Shown here: positions 17,588 through 26,599 of the stretch, one piece after another | How the letters are laid out: each line of letters begins with the position of its first letter | Numbering within the stretch: the first letter of the stretch is position 1 | Assembly (NCBI GenBank): GCA_045807125.1 | Contig: JBJMHZ010000013.1 | Coordinates: 62,001-126,000 of the forward strand | DNA: 64,000 nt | From: JBJMHZ01 sp045807125 | GTDB lineage: Bacteria > Actinomycetota > Actinomycetes > JAWWOL01 | Direction of reading: 5' to 3' | Made by a program: the position numbers and the translations under genes | The notes under the pieces: generated by a model | Seen by the model: only the letters and a program-made list of their open reading frames with translations | Told to the model about the DNA's origin: nothing | The model's database searches: none

Positions 17588-17961
17588 CCGCGACGACACC
17601 GGCGACTTCGGCGGCCAGGGAACTCCTGCACACCTTCTACCGACTGGTCGACGCCGGCGACATCGACGGCCTCGCTGCCCTGTTCAGCGACGACGCGCGC
17701 TACATCCGGCCCGGTTACTCCGAGCTGCACGGCCGGGCCGTGATCGAGCGCTTCTACCGCCACGACCGGGTGATCAGCACTGGGCGGCACACGCTCGACA
17801 CCATCGCAGCCGACGGCGACCGGCTCGCGGTGTGCGGCTCCTTCCAGGGCGTGCTGCGCGACGGTGCCCCGGTGCGCCACCGCTTCGCCGAGTTCTTCCA
17901 CCTTGACCCCTGCGGCCGCATCGACCACCGGGAGACGTTCTTCGCCGTCGCCCACGTCTGA
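17584..17961 (+). CDS. NTF2-like (SnoaL-type) small protein
   Basis: A 125-residue alpha+beta-barrel protein: an N-terminal helix ELLHTFYRLVDAGDIDGLAALFSDDARY, then FYRHDR, a strand-rich middle, and FAEFFHLDPCGRIDH. This is the SnoaL/NTF2-like fold, used in specialised metabolism for cyclisation, dehydration, isomerisation or scaffolding. The GTG at 17584 overlaps the NRPS stop codon by 4 bases, so it is co-translated and probably acts on the NRPS product or its precursor. The reaction cannot be assigned. Confidence 0.8.
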   Translation: MTATTPATSAARELLHTFYRLVDAGDIDGLAALFSDDARYIRPGYSELHGRAVIERFYRHDRVISTGRHTLDTIAADGDRLAVCGSFQGVLRDGAPVRHRFAEFFHLDPCGRIDHRETFFAVAHV

Positions 17962-18003
17962 CCGGCGCACCGCCAGCCAACCATCGCAGGAAGGCGCGAA
18001 ACC

Positions 18004-19098
18004 ATGACCTTGACCGGGACCGGCCCCACCGCTGGGCCGACCACTGCGTCGGCCACCCAGCGCACGCAGCCAGGGCACGGCGATGCGTTCACCGCGCACA
18101 TGTACAGCATCGAGTACTCGTCCGCGCAGGGATGGCACGGCGGTGGGCTGTCGCCGTTGACCGAGCTGTCGCTGCATCCGGCGACGATCGGGCTGCACTA
18201 CGCGCAGGTCATCTTCGAGGGGATGAAGGCGTTCCGCCAGCACGATGGTTCGGTCGCGCTGTTCCGACCCGTCGAGAACGCCAGGCGGTTCAACCGGTCC
18301 GCCGCGCGGCTCGCGATGCCGGCGCTCCCTGTGTCGACCTACCTCGACGCCGTCGAGCAGCTCGTGCGCGCCGATCAAGGCGAGCTGTCCGACGATCCAG
18401 AGCACAGCTTGTACGTGCGCCCACTGATGCTCGGCACCGACGTCAACCTCATGCTGCGTCCGTCGGAGAACTACCGGTTCCTGGTGATGGCCTTCGTCGC
18501 CGGCGGGTTCTTCGGGGATGCGGTCGCGCCGGTGTCGGTGCACGTCTCCCGTGATCACAGTCGTGCCATGCCTGGCGGGACGGGCGACGTCAAGTGTGCG
18601 GCCAACTACGGCCCCTCGTTCGTCGCCCAGCGCACTGCGGCCGAGGCCGGTTGCCAGCAGGTCGTGTGGCTCGACTCCACCGAGCACCGGTGGGTGGAGG
18701 AGATGGGCGGCATGAACCTGTTCTTCGTCCGCGGGACCGGGTCGAAGGCGGAGGTCTTCACCACGCCCCTCACCGGCACCCTGTTGCCCGGCATCACGCG
18801 GGACTCGTTGCTGCGCATCGCCGCCCGGCTGGGCTACCGGGTGGCCGAGCGGCCACTCACGGTCGACGCGTGGCGCCGCGAGTGTGCGAGCAGCGAGATC
18901 ACCGAGGTCTTCGCCTGCGGCACCGCCGCCGTCGTTACCCCGGTCGGTCAGGTCAGGGACCGCGACGGCGATTGGACGATCGGGGACGGGCGGCCCGGCC
19001 GGACGACGCTGCGGCTGCGCAGGGTGCTGACCGACCTGCAACGCGGCCGCTTCCCGGACCCGGACGGCTGGCTGTGGCGGGTCGGCTCGGCGACGTGA
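18004..19098 (+). CDS. ilvE: Branched-chain amino acid aminotransferase (IlvE family)
   Basis: A 364-residue fold-type IV PLP aminotransferase. Diagnostic segments: LHYAQVIFEGMKAFR, the PLP-lysine context GTGDVKCAANYGPS (Lys ~197), WVEEMGGMNLFFV, and SEITEVFACGTAAVV. The ATG at 18004 follows AGGAAGG. As the last gene of the rightward operon it is probably a cluster-dedicated copy that makes or removes an amino group on a branched or 3-methyl 2-oxo acid, not the housekeeping enzyme, though a primary role is not excluded. Confidence 0.9.
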   Translation: MTLTGTGPTAGPTTASATQRTQPGHGDAFTAHMYSIEYSSAQGWHGGGLSPLTELSLHPATIGLHYAQVIFEGMKAFRQHDGSVALFRPVENARRFNRSAARLAMPALPVSTYLDAVEQLVRADQGELSDDPEHSLYVRPLMLGTDVNLMLRPSENYRFLVMAFVAGGFFGDAVAPVSVHVSRDHSRAMPGGTGDVKCAANYGPSFVAQRTAAEAGCQQVVWLDSTEHRWVEEMGGMNLFFVRGTGSKAEVFTTPLTGTLLPGITRDSLLRIAARLGYRVAERPLTVDAWRRECASSEITEVFACGTAAVVTPVGQVRDRDGDWTIGDGRPGRTTLRLRRVLTDLQRGRFPDPDGWLWRVGSAT

Positions 19099-19244
19099 CT
19101 GGTGACGTTCAGCTGGCCGAGTTCGTCTCGGGCGACCAGCTCGATCTCGTGCAGGCCAGCCGCCGACCGAGATCGAGGGCAGCCCATGACGCCTCGACAG
19201 CCAGCTCGTACTGCTCCTGCTGCGCGTACAGGCGCTGAGCGCGG

Positions 19245-21692
19245 TCAGGCTCTCGGCCTCGGTGCGCGCGCCACCGACCGACCGGGCCAGCTCGACCGCG
19301 GCGCGCAGGTGCCCGAGCGCCTCCGGGAATCAGCCCAGTAGCTGTTGTAAAGCCCGAGAACGCCGTTGCTGTGCGCCTCCGTGTGCTGGTCTCCTTGCCG
19401 CACGGCGATCTCGTGCGCCTGCCGCGCGACGTCCATGCTCTCGTCGAAGCGGCCGAGCTTCCAGCAGGCCACGCCGAGGTGGGACAGGCTGGTGCCGAGC
19501 AGCGTTGCATCCCCGGTACGCCGCGCGGCCGCCACTGCGAGCCGGCTGATCTCGGCGAACTCGCTCACCTGGCCGACCGCGTTGAGCCAGAAGCCGACGT
19601 TGCGCGCAAGGCAGGCGGCCTGTCGGTCGAGTCCGCGCCGGTGCGCCGCAACGACCGACCACTGCAGGGCTCGCTGCTCGCGCACCAGCCACGCCTCCGC
19701 GGCTGATGGATCTGCTAGTTCCGGCAGCTGCACTCGCGTGCCCCGGCTGCCGGTCGAGCGTCGTGCCCGGGCGGGGAACAGCACGTCGCAGGCCAGCTCC
19801 GAGGCCAACAGCTGGTGTTCCAGCAAGCGCTCGAGGGCGCCCTCATCGCCGGCTGGTCCAGCGGTCAGCCCAGCGGCGAAACTGCGGACCAGGTCGTGGA
19901 ACGCGTACCTGCCCATCGCTGGCTGCTCGAGAAGACGCACGTCCAGCAGTTCCTCAAGTACGTCCTCGGTCGCCCGGACATCGAGCCCGAGGATCGCCGC
20001 TGCAGCGTGCAGGCCGATCTCCCCCGAGTGGACCGACAGCAGCCGCAGCGCCCGTCGACAATCGTCGCTGAGCGCTTCGTACGACAGCCGCAGCGTCGTC
20101 GCGACGTCACGATCGCCCGAGCTGAGTTCGAGCAACCGATGCGCCTCGTCGCGCAACCGGTCGACGAGGTACCAGATGGCCCACCGCGGACGATTGCGCA
20201 GCCGCGTGGCGGCGATTCGCAGCGCCAGTGGAAGATGGCCGCAGAGTTCAGCGAGCTCGCGAGCGGCATCGGACTCCGCCTCGACGCGATCAGCTCCGAG
20301 GACCGTCGTGATGAGGTCGGCGCTGTCCGCGGCGGACAAGGCGCCGATCGACATCCATCTCGCGCCGTCGAGGTCAAGCAACCGCGCTCGGCTCGTGACG
20401 AGCGCGGCGCATCCCGGCGACGTCGGCAGCAGCGGTCGGATCGTGCTGGCGTCGGCGACGTTGTCGAGCAGGAGCAGCACCCGCTTGTCGGCCAGCATCG
20501 TCTGCCACAGCAGCAGCTGCTCGGTGAGTTCTTCCGGCACCTGCTGGCGTGGCACGTACATCGCTCGCAACAGGCTGTCGAGCGCGCCGGCCGTTGTGAC
20601 CGGCTGGCCCTCTGGCGCGTAGCCGCGCAGATCGAGGTACAGCTGCCCGTCCGGATACGCGGGTACGAGCCGGTGCGCTGCCCGGACCGCGAGCGCAGTC
20701 TTGCCGCTGCCACCCATCCCGTCGATCGCGACGATCCGCGTCGACCCGCCGTCGGTGGCGGCAGCGAGTACCTCGACCAGCTCGTGCGCCCGGCCGGTGA
20801 AGTCGGCCAGGTCCATCGGTAGCGTCGATGGCGGGATCCACAGCGGGGGCGGCGGCGGGGTCGGCGGGCCGGCAGGCCCTGGGCGAGCGGGCGACGGGCC
20901 GACGCTACCCGCAGGTGCGGTCAGGTCGGGGCTTTGCTGGAGGATGCCCTGATACACCTGACTCAGCGCCGGACCGGGCTCGATGCCGAGCTCTTCGACC
21001 AGTAGCGCGCGCGTTCGCACGTACTCGTCCAGCGCCTCGGCCTGTCGGCCGGAGCGGCTGAGCGCCACCATGAGTCGCGCGCGCGGAGTCTCCCTGAGCG
21101 GGTGCTCGGCGACCAGCTGCCGCAGTCCAGGGACCAGCTCGGCCGCCTCGCCCAGCCGCAGCCGGACGTCGAAGAGCCACTCGGCCACGCGGAGCCGGTG
21201 CTCCTCCAGCGTCACGGCCGCGCTCTCGATCACCTGGCCGCCGAGCCCGGACAGCAACGGACCGCGCCACAAAGTGAGGGCGCGGGTCAGCATTGCGGTG
21301 GCCTCCGTCAGCTGCCCCTCGGAGTCAGCGCGCTCGGCGTCGCGCATGTGCTGCCCGAACTGGCCGAGATCCAATTGGGCGTCGTCAATCGCCGCGCGGT
21401 AGCCGGGGCCGTCGGTTAGCAGTACGGCGTTGCCGCCCGGGATCCGGCGACGCAGGTCAGCGACCGCCTTGCGAACCTGATGCGACGCCGTCGGCGGCGG
21501 CTCGTGATCCCAGGCGGCCTCCACCAGGCGCGTCATCGGTACCACTCGTCCGGGCTGCAGCAGCAACGTGCCGAGGACCCGGGCGGGCACGGCACCGCCG
21601 AGCCGTAGTCGTGCCCCCTCCGACCAGACCTCGAGGGGTCCTAGCACGTGAAAGCGAAGGCGCCCGCCCGGCGATGTCCGCTCCGCGCTCAC
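19245..21692 (-). CDS. AfsR/SARP-type regulator (winged helix-BTAD-NB-ARC) with frameshifted C-terminus
   Basis: About 815 residues from a GTG at 21692. An OmpR-like winged helix (RLRFHVLGPLEVWSEG) is followed by a bacterial transcriptional activation domain, a Pro-rich linker, and a P-loop STAND ATPase (GMGGSGKTALAV, LLLLDNV). Tetratricopeptide helices begin near the end. The reading frame breaks at about 19325-19332: coding resumes in another frame as PEALGHLRAAVELARSVGG, then shifts again near 19235 to LYAQQEQYELAVEASW before a stop at 19109. The TPR tail is thus doubly frameshifted and short. The DNA-binding and activation domains are intact, so it may still activate the adjacent NRPS operon. 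Confidence 0.85.
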   Translation of the reverse strand: MSAERTSPGGRLRFHVLGPLEVWSEGARLRLGGAVPARVLGTLLLQPGRVVPMTRLVEAAWDHEPPPTASHQVRKAVADLRRRIPGGNAVLLTDGPGYRAAIDDAQLDLGQFGQHMRDAERADSEGQLTEATAMLTRALTLWRGPLLSGLGGQVIESAAVTLEEHRLRVAEWLFDVRLRLGEAAELVPGLRQLVAEHPLRETPRARLMVALSRSGRQAEALDEYVRTRALLVEELGIEPGPALSQVYQGILQQSPDLTAPAGSVGPSPARPGPAGPPTPPPPPLWIPPSTLPMDLADFTGRAHELVEVLAAATDGGSTRIVAIDGMGGSGKTALAVRAAHRLVPAYPDGQLYLDLRGYAPEGQPVTTAGALDSLLRAMYVPRQQVPEELTEQLLLWQTMLADKRVLLLLDNVADASTIRPLLPTSPGCAALVTSRARLLDLDGARWMSIGALSAADSADLITTVLGADRVEAESDAARELAELCGHLPLALRIAATRLRNRPRWAIWYLVDRLRDEAHRLLELSSGDRDVATTLRLSYEALSDDCRRALRLLSVHSGEIGLHAAAAILGLDVRATEDVLEELLDVRLLEQPAMGRYAFHDLVRSFAAGLTAGPAGDEGALERLLEHQLLASELACDVLFPARARRSTGSRGTRVQLPELADPSAAEAWLVREQRALQWSVVAAHRRGLDRQAACLARNVGFWLNAVGQVSEFAEISRLAVAAARRTGDATLLGTSLSHLGVACWKLGRFDESMDVARQAHEIAVRQGDQHTEAHSNGVLGLYNSYWADSRRRSGTCAPRSSWPGRSVARAPRPRA

Positions 21693-21758
21693 CTGGACAT
21701 CACTGCACCCTCCCCGGCAGGAGTACCTGATGAGGAAGTAGCCTAGCTGAAACCTCGC

Positions 21759-21782
21759 ATACCGATCAAGAATGGTCGGTAT
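21759..21782. promoter_or_regulatory. Inverted repeat in the divergent regulator promoter
   Basis: Arms ATACCGA and TCGGTAT are separated by ten bases, in the middle of the 172-base region between the divergent AfsR-like (21692) and XRE/P-loop (21865) regulator genes. The size and placement suit an operator for one of the two regulators (autoregulation or cross-regulation). No footprint evidence exists; chance occurrence is possible. Confidence 0.4.
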
Positions 21783-21864
21783 CGCGACGGGAGCGAATCG
21801 GGAACGGGCGGGCGGAGGCTGAGGTCGCGTCACGACTCTGCCGATCGAACCTCGGGGGCCACCA

Positions 21865-23262
21865 ATGCCGGAGCCGACCTCACTCCTGACCCTTGCCGAG
21901 ATCTTGCGCGCTGCCCGCATTCGTACCGGAATGACGCAGGAGCAGTTGGCGGGACTGTCGACGGTGAGCGTCCGGGCGATCCGCGATCTGGAGCAGGGCC
22001 GGGTCGCCGCTCCGAGGCGAGGAACTATCCAGTTGCTCGCGGACGCGATGCGGTTGAGCCGGACCGCTCGGGTCGAGCTGGAGTCCGTGCTGGACGGCCC
22101 AACGGCCCGACGCCTATTGCTGGGCCGGCGGGCCGACGAGGTGGCGCCCCCGCCGATGTCCTGGCATCCGCTGCTCGGGCGGGAGGACGAGGTTCGCGCG
22201 CTGACCGAACTGCTCGGCACCCGGCAGCTGCGCCTGCTGACACTCACGGGATTGCCAGGCGCCGGGAAGTCTCGCCTCGCGCAGGAACTCGCCATGCAGA
22301 TGCGCGACCGGTACGGCGTTCCCGCGCTATGGGTCGAAATCGACGGCGGCTCGGCTGCTGGCTTCGCATCTCGTCCTGACGCAGTCGTCGCCCAGGTTAT
22401 CTCGGCGCTGGTGCACGGTGGGGACCACGAGGAGATTGCGGCGACGATCGGCGATCGGTCGCTGTTGCTCGTGCTGGATGGTTACCAGCCGCACGCCGCC
22501 GGTGCGGCCAGGCTGGACAGCCTGCTCACCGTTTGCGAGGGACTCACCGTACTGGCGACGAGCTGTCGGATGGAGTCCATGACGGGAGGCGCGCAGGTGC
22601 CAGTACCCGGCCTTTCCTGCGGTCGGACGCCAGCTGGAGCGGCCGGCGGCGCGGCGATCGACCTGATGCTCTCGTTTGTCCGGTGCCGGCGCCCTGGCTT
22701 GTCGCTCTACGCGGAGGCGCGGGCTCGTCTCGCTGAGATCTGCCTGGCGCTCGACGGCTTGCCGTGCGCGCTGGAGGAGGCGGCGGACTGGCTGCTGCTG
22801 CTCTCGCCCGAGCAGCTGCACGAGATCACCGTTCGCGATCCGCTCAGGGTCGTCAGCACGGGCTTCGCCGCTGCGATCGAGGCTGCATTGCCTGTGTCCG
22901 GCTCTCCCCTCGATGTGGCGCTCACCGCGCTGGCGTCGGCACCCCGGCGCTGGACGCTCGACGCGGTGGCAGAGGCGCTCTCAGCATCTCCCGCCGAGGC
23001 GGTCAGGACGCTGCGCGGTCTGTTGCTGCGCGGCTTGGTGCGCCGGGTCGAGCCCACATCGGCGCATCAGGCGGGGCCCGGCGGCGGGGGCTTCGAGGTG
23101 CTCAACCTCGTGCGGCACGTGATGGCCGCGCGCCATCAATGCGTCGTCTCACTGGTCGGACATCGTGGCGTGAGCGCCGGCGTCCCTAGAGCAGCGAGCC
23201 GCGCTATACGGCACGTTGCTCCTAGTCAAGCCGCGGTCAGGAGGGATCTCGAACACGGTTAG
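21865..23262 (+). CDS. XRE helix-turn-helix regulator with P-loop ATPase domain
   Basis: A 465-residue protein. Residues ~8-70 form a Cro/CI-type helix-turn-helix (LRAARIRTGMTQEQLAGLS, then VRAIRDLEQGRVAAPRR). A P-loop NTPase follows (LTGLPGAGKSRLAQE; Walker-B-like LLLVLDGYQPH) with STAND-like helical repeats. This family usually carries longer C-terminal repeats; the last ~40 residues here look unlike coding sequence, so the gene may be truncated. It diverges from the AfsR-like gene and probably responds to a ligand to control the NRPS block. Confidence 0.8.
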   Translation: MPEPTSLLTLAEILRAARIRTGMTQEQLAGLSTVSVRAIRDLEQGRVAAPRRGTIQLLADAMRLSRTARVELESVLDGPTARRLLLGRRADEVAPPPMSWHPLLGREDEVRALTELLGTRQLRLLTLTGLPGAGKSRLAQELAMQMRDRYGVPALWVEIDGGSAAGFASRPDAVVAQVISALVHGGDHEEIAATIGDRSLLLVLDGYQPHAAGAARLDSLLTVCEGLTVLATSCRMESMTGGAQVPVPGLSCGRTPAGAAGGAAIDLMLSFVRCRRPGLSLYAEARARLAEICLALDGLPCALEEAADWLLLLSPEQLHEITVRDPLRVVSTGFAAAIEAALPVSGSPLDVALTALASAPRRWTLDAVAEALSASPAEAVRTLRGLLLRGLVRRVEPTSAHQAGPGGGGFEVLNLVRHVMAARHQCVVSLVGHRGVSAGVPRAASRAIRHVAPSQAAVRRDLEHG

Positions 23263-23314
23263 TGCCGTTGAACGTCGAGCTACATGCCGGATGGTCGCCA
23301 TCCGGGGATCGCGG

Positions 23315-24994
23315 TCATTCACGTGCGGCGTCCTCCCCGGCCAGGACATAGCTGCCTCCGAGAAGCGCGGAGATCTTGTCGTGCGCAGCGCTTACGAGAT
23401 TGATGATCGGTGGCACCTGCTCCTCGCCGTCGGACGGTGTGTCGAGCTTGCGGAGGAGGACCGGCTCAAGGAGCTCGGCGAGCCGGATCTTGTCCATGCC
23501 CGTCCTCAGTCGGCCGAGGGCAACGCCGACGTCGTGCTTCGTCGCACGTTGCGTCGCGAGCTCCTTGATGACCGCAGCACGGTCGAGTTCAACCCCCTTT
23601 CCTCCCGTCATGATCGCATCAGCCAGCTCCTCGACCGTGAAGTTCGCGAATTCATAGGTGTGCTCCCACGTGCGTACCTCGACGAGGAAGTCAAGCTCCT
23701 GCTGTCCGATCCGCCCTCCCTGCTCGCTGACAGCGGTGCGGACAGCGGCCTGCAGGGCGCGGAGGCGGGCCGTACGTTGCTCCGCGGTCTCCCACAGGTT
23801 CTCAGGGTCCATGGCGATGATGACGGCAGTGGGCAGCGCATCGAGCTCCTGATCGCCGACGTTCGAGGCACCTGCAAGCCGTGGGGTGGCCACATACCGA
23901 GCGATCAGATCCGGTCGCACCTTGGAGCCACCTAGATCGACGACTCGCAGCAGGTTAGGCCGATTGATGCCCATCGCCCCTGCTAGCGCCGTCGCGTGCA
24001 TCCGTTCCGTCTTGCCCTCCAGGAGGAGGACAACGCGGGGATGCGGTGAAACGCCGAGCCTCGCCAATTCGGCGTCCAATGATCTGCCGCCTCGCTGGGG
24101 GCTGACCCGATCGTCGAGCGGATGGGCTGCCATCGCCGTTGGTTCAGGCAGCGGTGGGAGCAGACCAGCGGTCGACAGTTCCTCGTGCCCCCGCAACAAC
24201 AGCTCGGCTTCGACGCGATGCTTGATCGCCAGCGCCGGCTTTCCGGCGATCTTCGACCATCCCCGGTGGCCCGCGTGTCGGATCACGGGCCACCACTTGA
24301 TCATCGGGTCATCGCGTGCCCATCTCAGCAGCCGCTCGGCCTGCTCCTGCAGATGGGTGGGATCGACCCCTACGATGGCCAGCCGCTGCTCGTCGCCCAA
24401 CTCGTAGCGAGATCGCCACAGAGCCTCGTGGTCCACGCCACCCGGAAAGGTCACGCGCCCCGTGATGTCAGGCAGGTGGCGTGTCGCGAGCGCCGCAGCG
24501 GCGAGCGTCCCTACGTACCGACGCTGTTCTCGCTTCACTGCATCCTCGCCGAGCAGTGACAGCAGCCTCTCGTCGTCGAGGGCATGGGGCAGCTCCACCA
24601 GTTGCCAGGAGGAGTAGAGATACCCGTCCCACCATCGGGGCGCTGCGTTGACGGGCGGATGGTATGGGTAGTCGTCGATCACGCTCCCCTGGTGTGGATC
24701 GCGCAACCTCCCCTGTCGCGCGGCTTCGAACGCCCAACCACGGGGATTCATGCCGGGCGGCTCAGCGTTCTCGAGCCGCGACGTCGGATCGGCATCGTCC
24801 GTGAGCAAGAACAAGGGAATGAGGAGCCGCCCACGATGTAGACGTTCGAGCACGCCCGCATCGATCCTCATACCGAGGCTGGCTGCCGCGCGTACGAACT
24901 CGTCGGTGCGCAGCAGCTGGTCCTGCGTGAAGGACTCAGGAATGCGCAGTAGGCCCAGAGCGTCCCCGTGCAGCGCGCCAGACGGCTCAGTCAC
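23315..24994 (-). CDS. TOPRIM-domain (OLD-like) protein of unknown function
   Basis: About 559 residues from a GTG at 24994 (the frame extends three codons upstream). The N-terminal half is unrecognised, with several Trp-rich segments. The central part has a TOPRIM-like signature: VVLLLEGKTERMHA (Glu), then VVDLGGS, and VIIAMDPEN (Asp) about 70 residues on. Such domains occur in OLD-family nucleases and other DNA-processing or defence proteins. No ATPase motif is visible, so it is not a complete OLD protein. It lies just inside the right-hand palindrome; a link to mobility or defence is speculative. Confidence 0.65.
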   Translation of the reverse strand: MTEPSGALHGDALGLLRIPESFTQDQLLRTDEFVRAAASLGMRIDAGVLERLHRGRLLIPLFLLTDDADPTSRLENAEPPGMNPRGWAFEAARQGRLRDPHQGSVIDDYPYHPPVNAAPRWWDGYLYSSWQLVELPHALDDERLLSLLGEDAVKREQRRYVGTLAAAALATRHLPDITGRVTFPGGVDHEALWRSRYELGDEQRLAIVGVDPTHLQEQAERLLRWARDDPMIKWWPVIRHAGHRGWSKIAGKPALAIKHRVEAELLLRGHEELSTAGLLPPLPEPTAMAAHPLDDRVSPQRGGRSLDAELARLGVSPHPRVVLLLEGKTERMHATALAGAMGINRPNLLRVVDLGGSKVRPDLIARYVATPRLAGASNVGDQELDALPTAVIIAMDPENLWETAEQRTARLRALQAAVRTAVSEQGGRIGQQELDFLVEVRTWEHTYEFANFTVEELADAIMTGGKGVELDRAAVIKELATQRATKHDVGVALGRLRTGMDKIRLAELLEPVLLRKLDTPSDGEEQVPPIINLVSAAHDKISALLGGSYVLAGEDAARE

Positions 24995-25596
24995 TCGTAC
25001 CACCGGACCTCAGACGGCATGGGGGAGCTCCCTTGCCCTCTCGTTCTTACCAGTGTGCATCTCCAGCCGCGGCATCCACCCTCAGGGCAGCAGGTGAACA
25101 GAGGCTATGCCTGCCGGCTCGCCGGCCCTCGACCACCGCGCTGAACGCCGCTAGCAGGAACCCCCGTGCTGGCCTCCCCCAACGGGGACGTCCCCGGAGG
25201 CCTCGGCGATGACAACGGCCGCAGGCCGGTCGCCCGTTGTTGAGGCACCGTGCCGCCGAGATCACGTGCGCGGCGACCCTCTCGCGCAGCCGCTCTGTGG
25301 GCAGTGCCGTCTGCTCGCAGCGTCTCAACGAGGCCGCCGCGCTGTCGTTCGTACGGGCCGCATCGACCCTAGGTTGCACATGCCGACGCGCCACCCTGTA
25401 CGGCGAACGGAGTCGGGGACGACGATTTCGCAGCAGTCTGCCCGCGAAGTAGCAGCCGGCGACCAGAGGCCTCCGATTCGTGCTGGTAGTGGAGTGTGCC
25501 AGTCGACTCTGGACTGCAGCGGGAGGCGGACTCTCCCTATGTTCGTCAAGTTGTCGCGGCGAGCATCGAGTGGATCACACTGCCCACTCCCCATGG

Positions 25597-25905
25597 TTAG
25601 CGCGAGCGCTCACCCGGGCGGCCTCGACCACCTCGTAGCCCACTCGCGACCGCACGAGCGAGTGGGGTGCCGTAGGTGCTCGCCTCCTCAACCACCCACA
25701 AGACGCTTAGATCCCCCGCCGGGGCGGCGGCCGACCCAGTCGACCGCACGCGCGATGCCAGCAGGAGTAGCCGGGAACTGCGCTGAGTCGACCTGTTCAA
25801 CCGTGCGGTGCGGCCAGGACCGACATGGCCGTGCGCGCGGGCATGGATGTCCACACCGATGAGGAACGGGTGGGCATACACCACGATGGTCACGGCGATC
25901 GGGCT
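25597..25905 (-). mobile_element. Frameshifted IS110-family transposase N-terminal remnant
   Basis: Three minus-strand pieces in different frames assemble an IS110 DEDD-transposase N-terminus. TIVVYAHPFLIGVDIHARAH carries the first catalytic Asp. QFPATPAGIARAVDWVGRR comes from a second frame. LWVVEEASTYGTPLARAV, with the second acidic residue, is back in the first. This order and spacing match the actinomycete subgroup with HARTH and SYGA motifs. The C-terminal domain with the Ser is missing, so it cannot be active. No terminal sequences were identified. Confidence 0.65.
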
Positions 25906-26117
25906 TCCGTTCCAGCACGGGAACACGAAACGGTCGCTGCCGGCTGGCACCGGTCCGGGAGGTAGTCGCTTCGGGACAGCTCTCTGATGGAACACGACCG
26001 GTCGACGGCGTAGAAGCCGGCATCTGCGCGCCCCACCCGCGAGCCGATGGTTACAGCGTCCGCTGAGCGGTCTCGTTGGCCCATCGATGGTCGCGCGGCC
26101 CCCCGCCCGCAAGATCA

Positions 26118-26143
26118 TCGGTTATGCCACGTGGCATAACCGA
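26118..26143. repeat. Perfect 26-bp palindrome, copy 2 of the GGTTATGC/GCATAACC element
   Basis: Thirteen-base arms with no spacer, each TCGGTTATGCCAC. It shares CAAGATCATCGGTTATGCC with the copy at 2601. Further half-sites occur at about 26325-26345. Its right arm forms the beginning of the 120-base direct repeat. Perfect dyad symmetry suits a dimeric DNA-binding protein or a tyrosine-recombinase core. It is not placed as a terminator of any nearby gene. Confidence 0.8.
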
Positions 26144-26257
26144 CGGCTCGCATCGGCGCGCAACGAATCGCGAACCGCCTCCAACGGCGGCTCGGACCTG
26201 CGCCGTTCTGTATCGTCGCAGGTGGGAAGCGTGCTTTGACGGGTTCAAGTCCCCCCT
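26138..26257. repeat. Direct repeat R1, left of the glutamic-peptidase gene
   Basis: A 120-base segment repeated at 27589-27707 with an estimated 75-80% identity. It begins at the right arm of the palindrome and contains CTCGCATCGGCGCG, TTCTGTATCG and CGCAGGT. It ends in GACGGGTTCAAGTCCCCCC, which resembles the T-arm of a tRNA. No full tRNA can be folded around it, so it may be a tRNA 3'-end relic as left by integrating elements. Both copies keep an open minus-strand frame (NPSKHASHLRRYRTAQV here), which I regard as incidental. Confidence 0.75.
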
Positions 26258-26599
26258 CCGACACTGTCCACAGATCGCTTCTGACCTGGTCGAGCGGTCG
26301 GCGAACCCTCCTAGCGTCGCTCCCGTGGCATAACCGCGGCATAACGCGATCTTGGGAGGCGGCGGTCAGGGCGAGCGTCGTGCGTCGGAAGCGGCGCGAC
26401 GGAATCTTAGCAAGCGCTTCGACGCCAGCTTACGTACGAACTGCCCGGACTTTGCCGGTATTTCATCTTTTCCTGGTAGAAGCCATACCAAAGGTCAACT
26501 TACGCTGCAGCGGCTCGTACTTCACCACTCGCACCGGCAGCCCCGGGCAAGGGCCCAGGCCGCCGCGAATCCCTCTATCTCGAAAGGGTTGATGCCGCT

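Larger units (their letters stand above)
25004..26599. other. Gene-poor, repeat-bearing stretch
   Basis: About 1.6 kb without an intact gene. It holds the promoter side of the TOPRIM gene, a frameshifted IS110-type transposase remnant (25597-25905), the perfect palindrome (26118-26143), the left 120-base direct repeat (26138-26257), two direct half-sites of the palindrome near 26325-26345 (GTGGCATAACCG and CGGCATAACG), and the leader of the glutamic-peptidase gene. Longer open frames here have no recognisable protein features. Confidence 0.7.

Noticed and set aside
26138..26257. Possible tRNA gene suggested by GGGTTCAAGTCCCCC
   Set aside because: The T-stem is only partly paired and no acceptor, D-arm or anticodon stem can be placed upstream; it is kept only as a tRNA-like repeat end.
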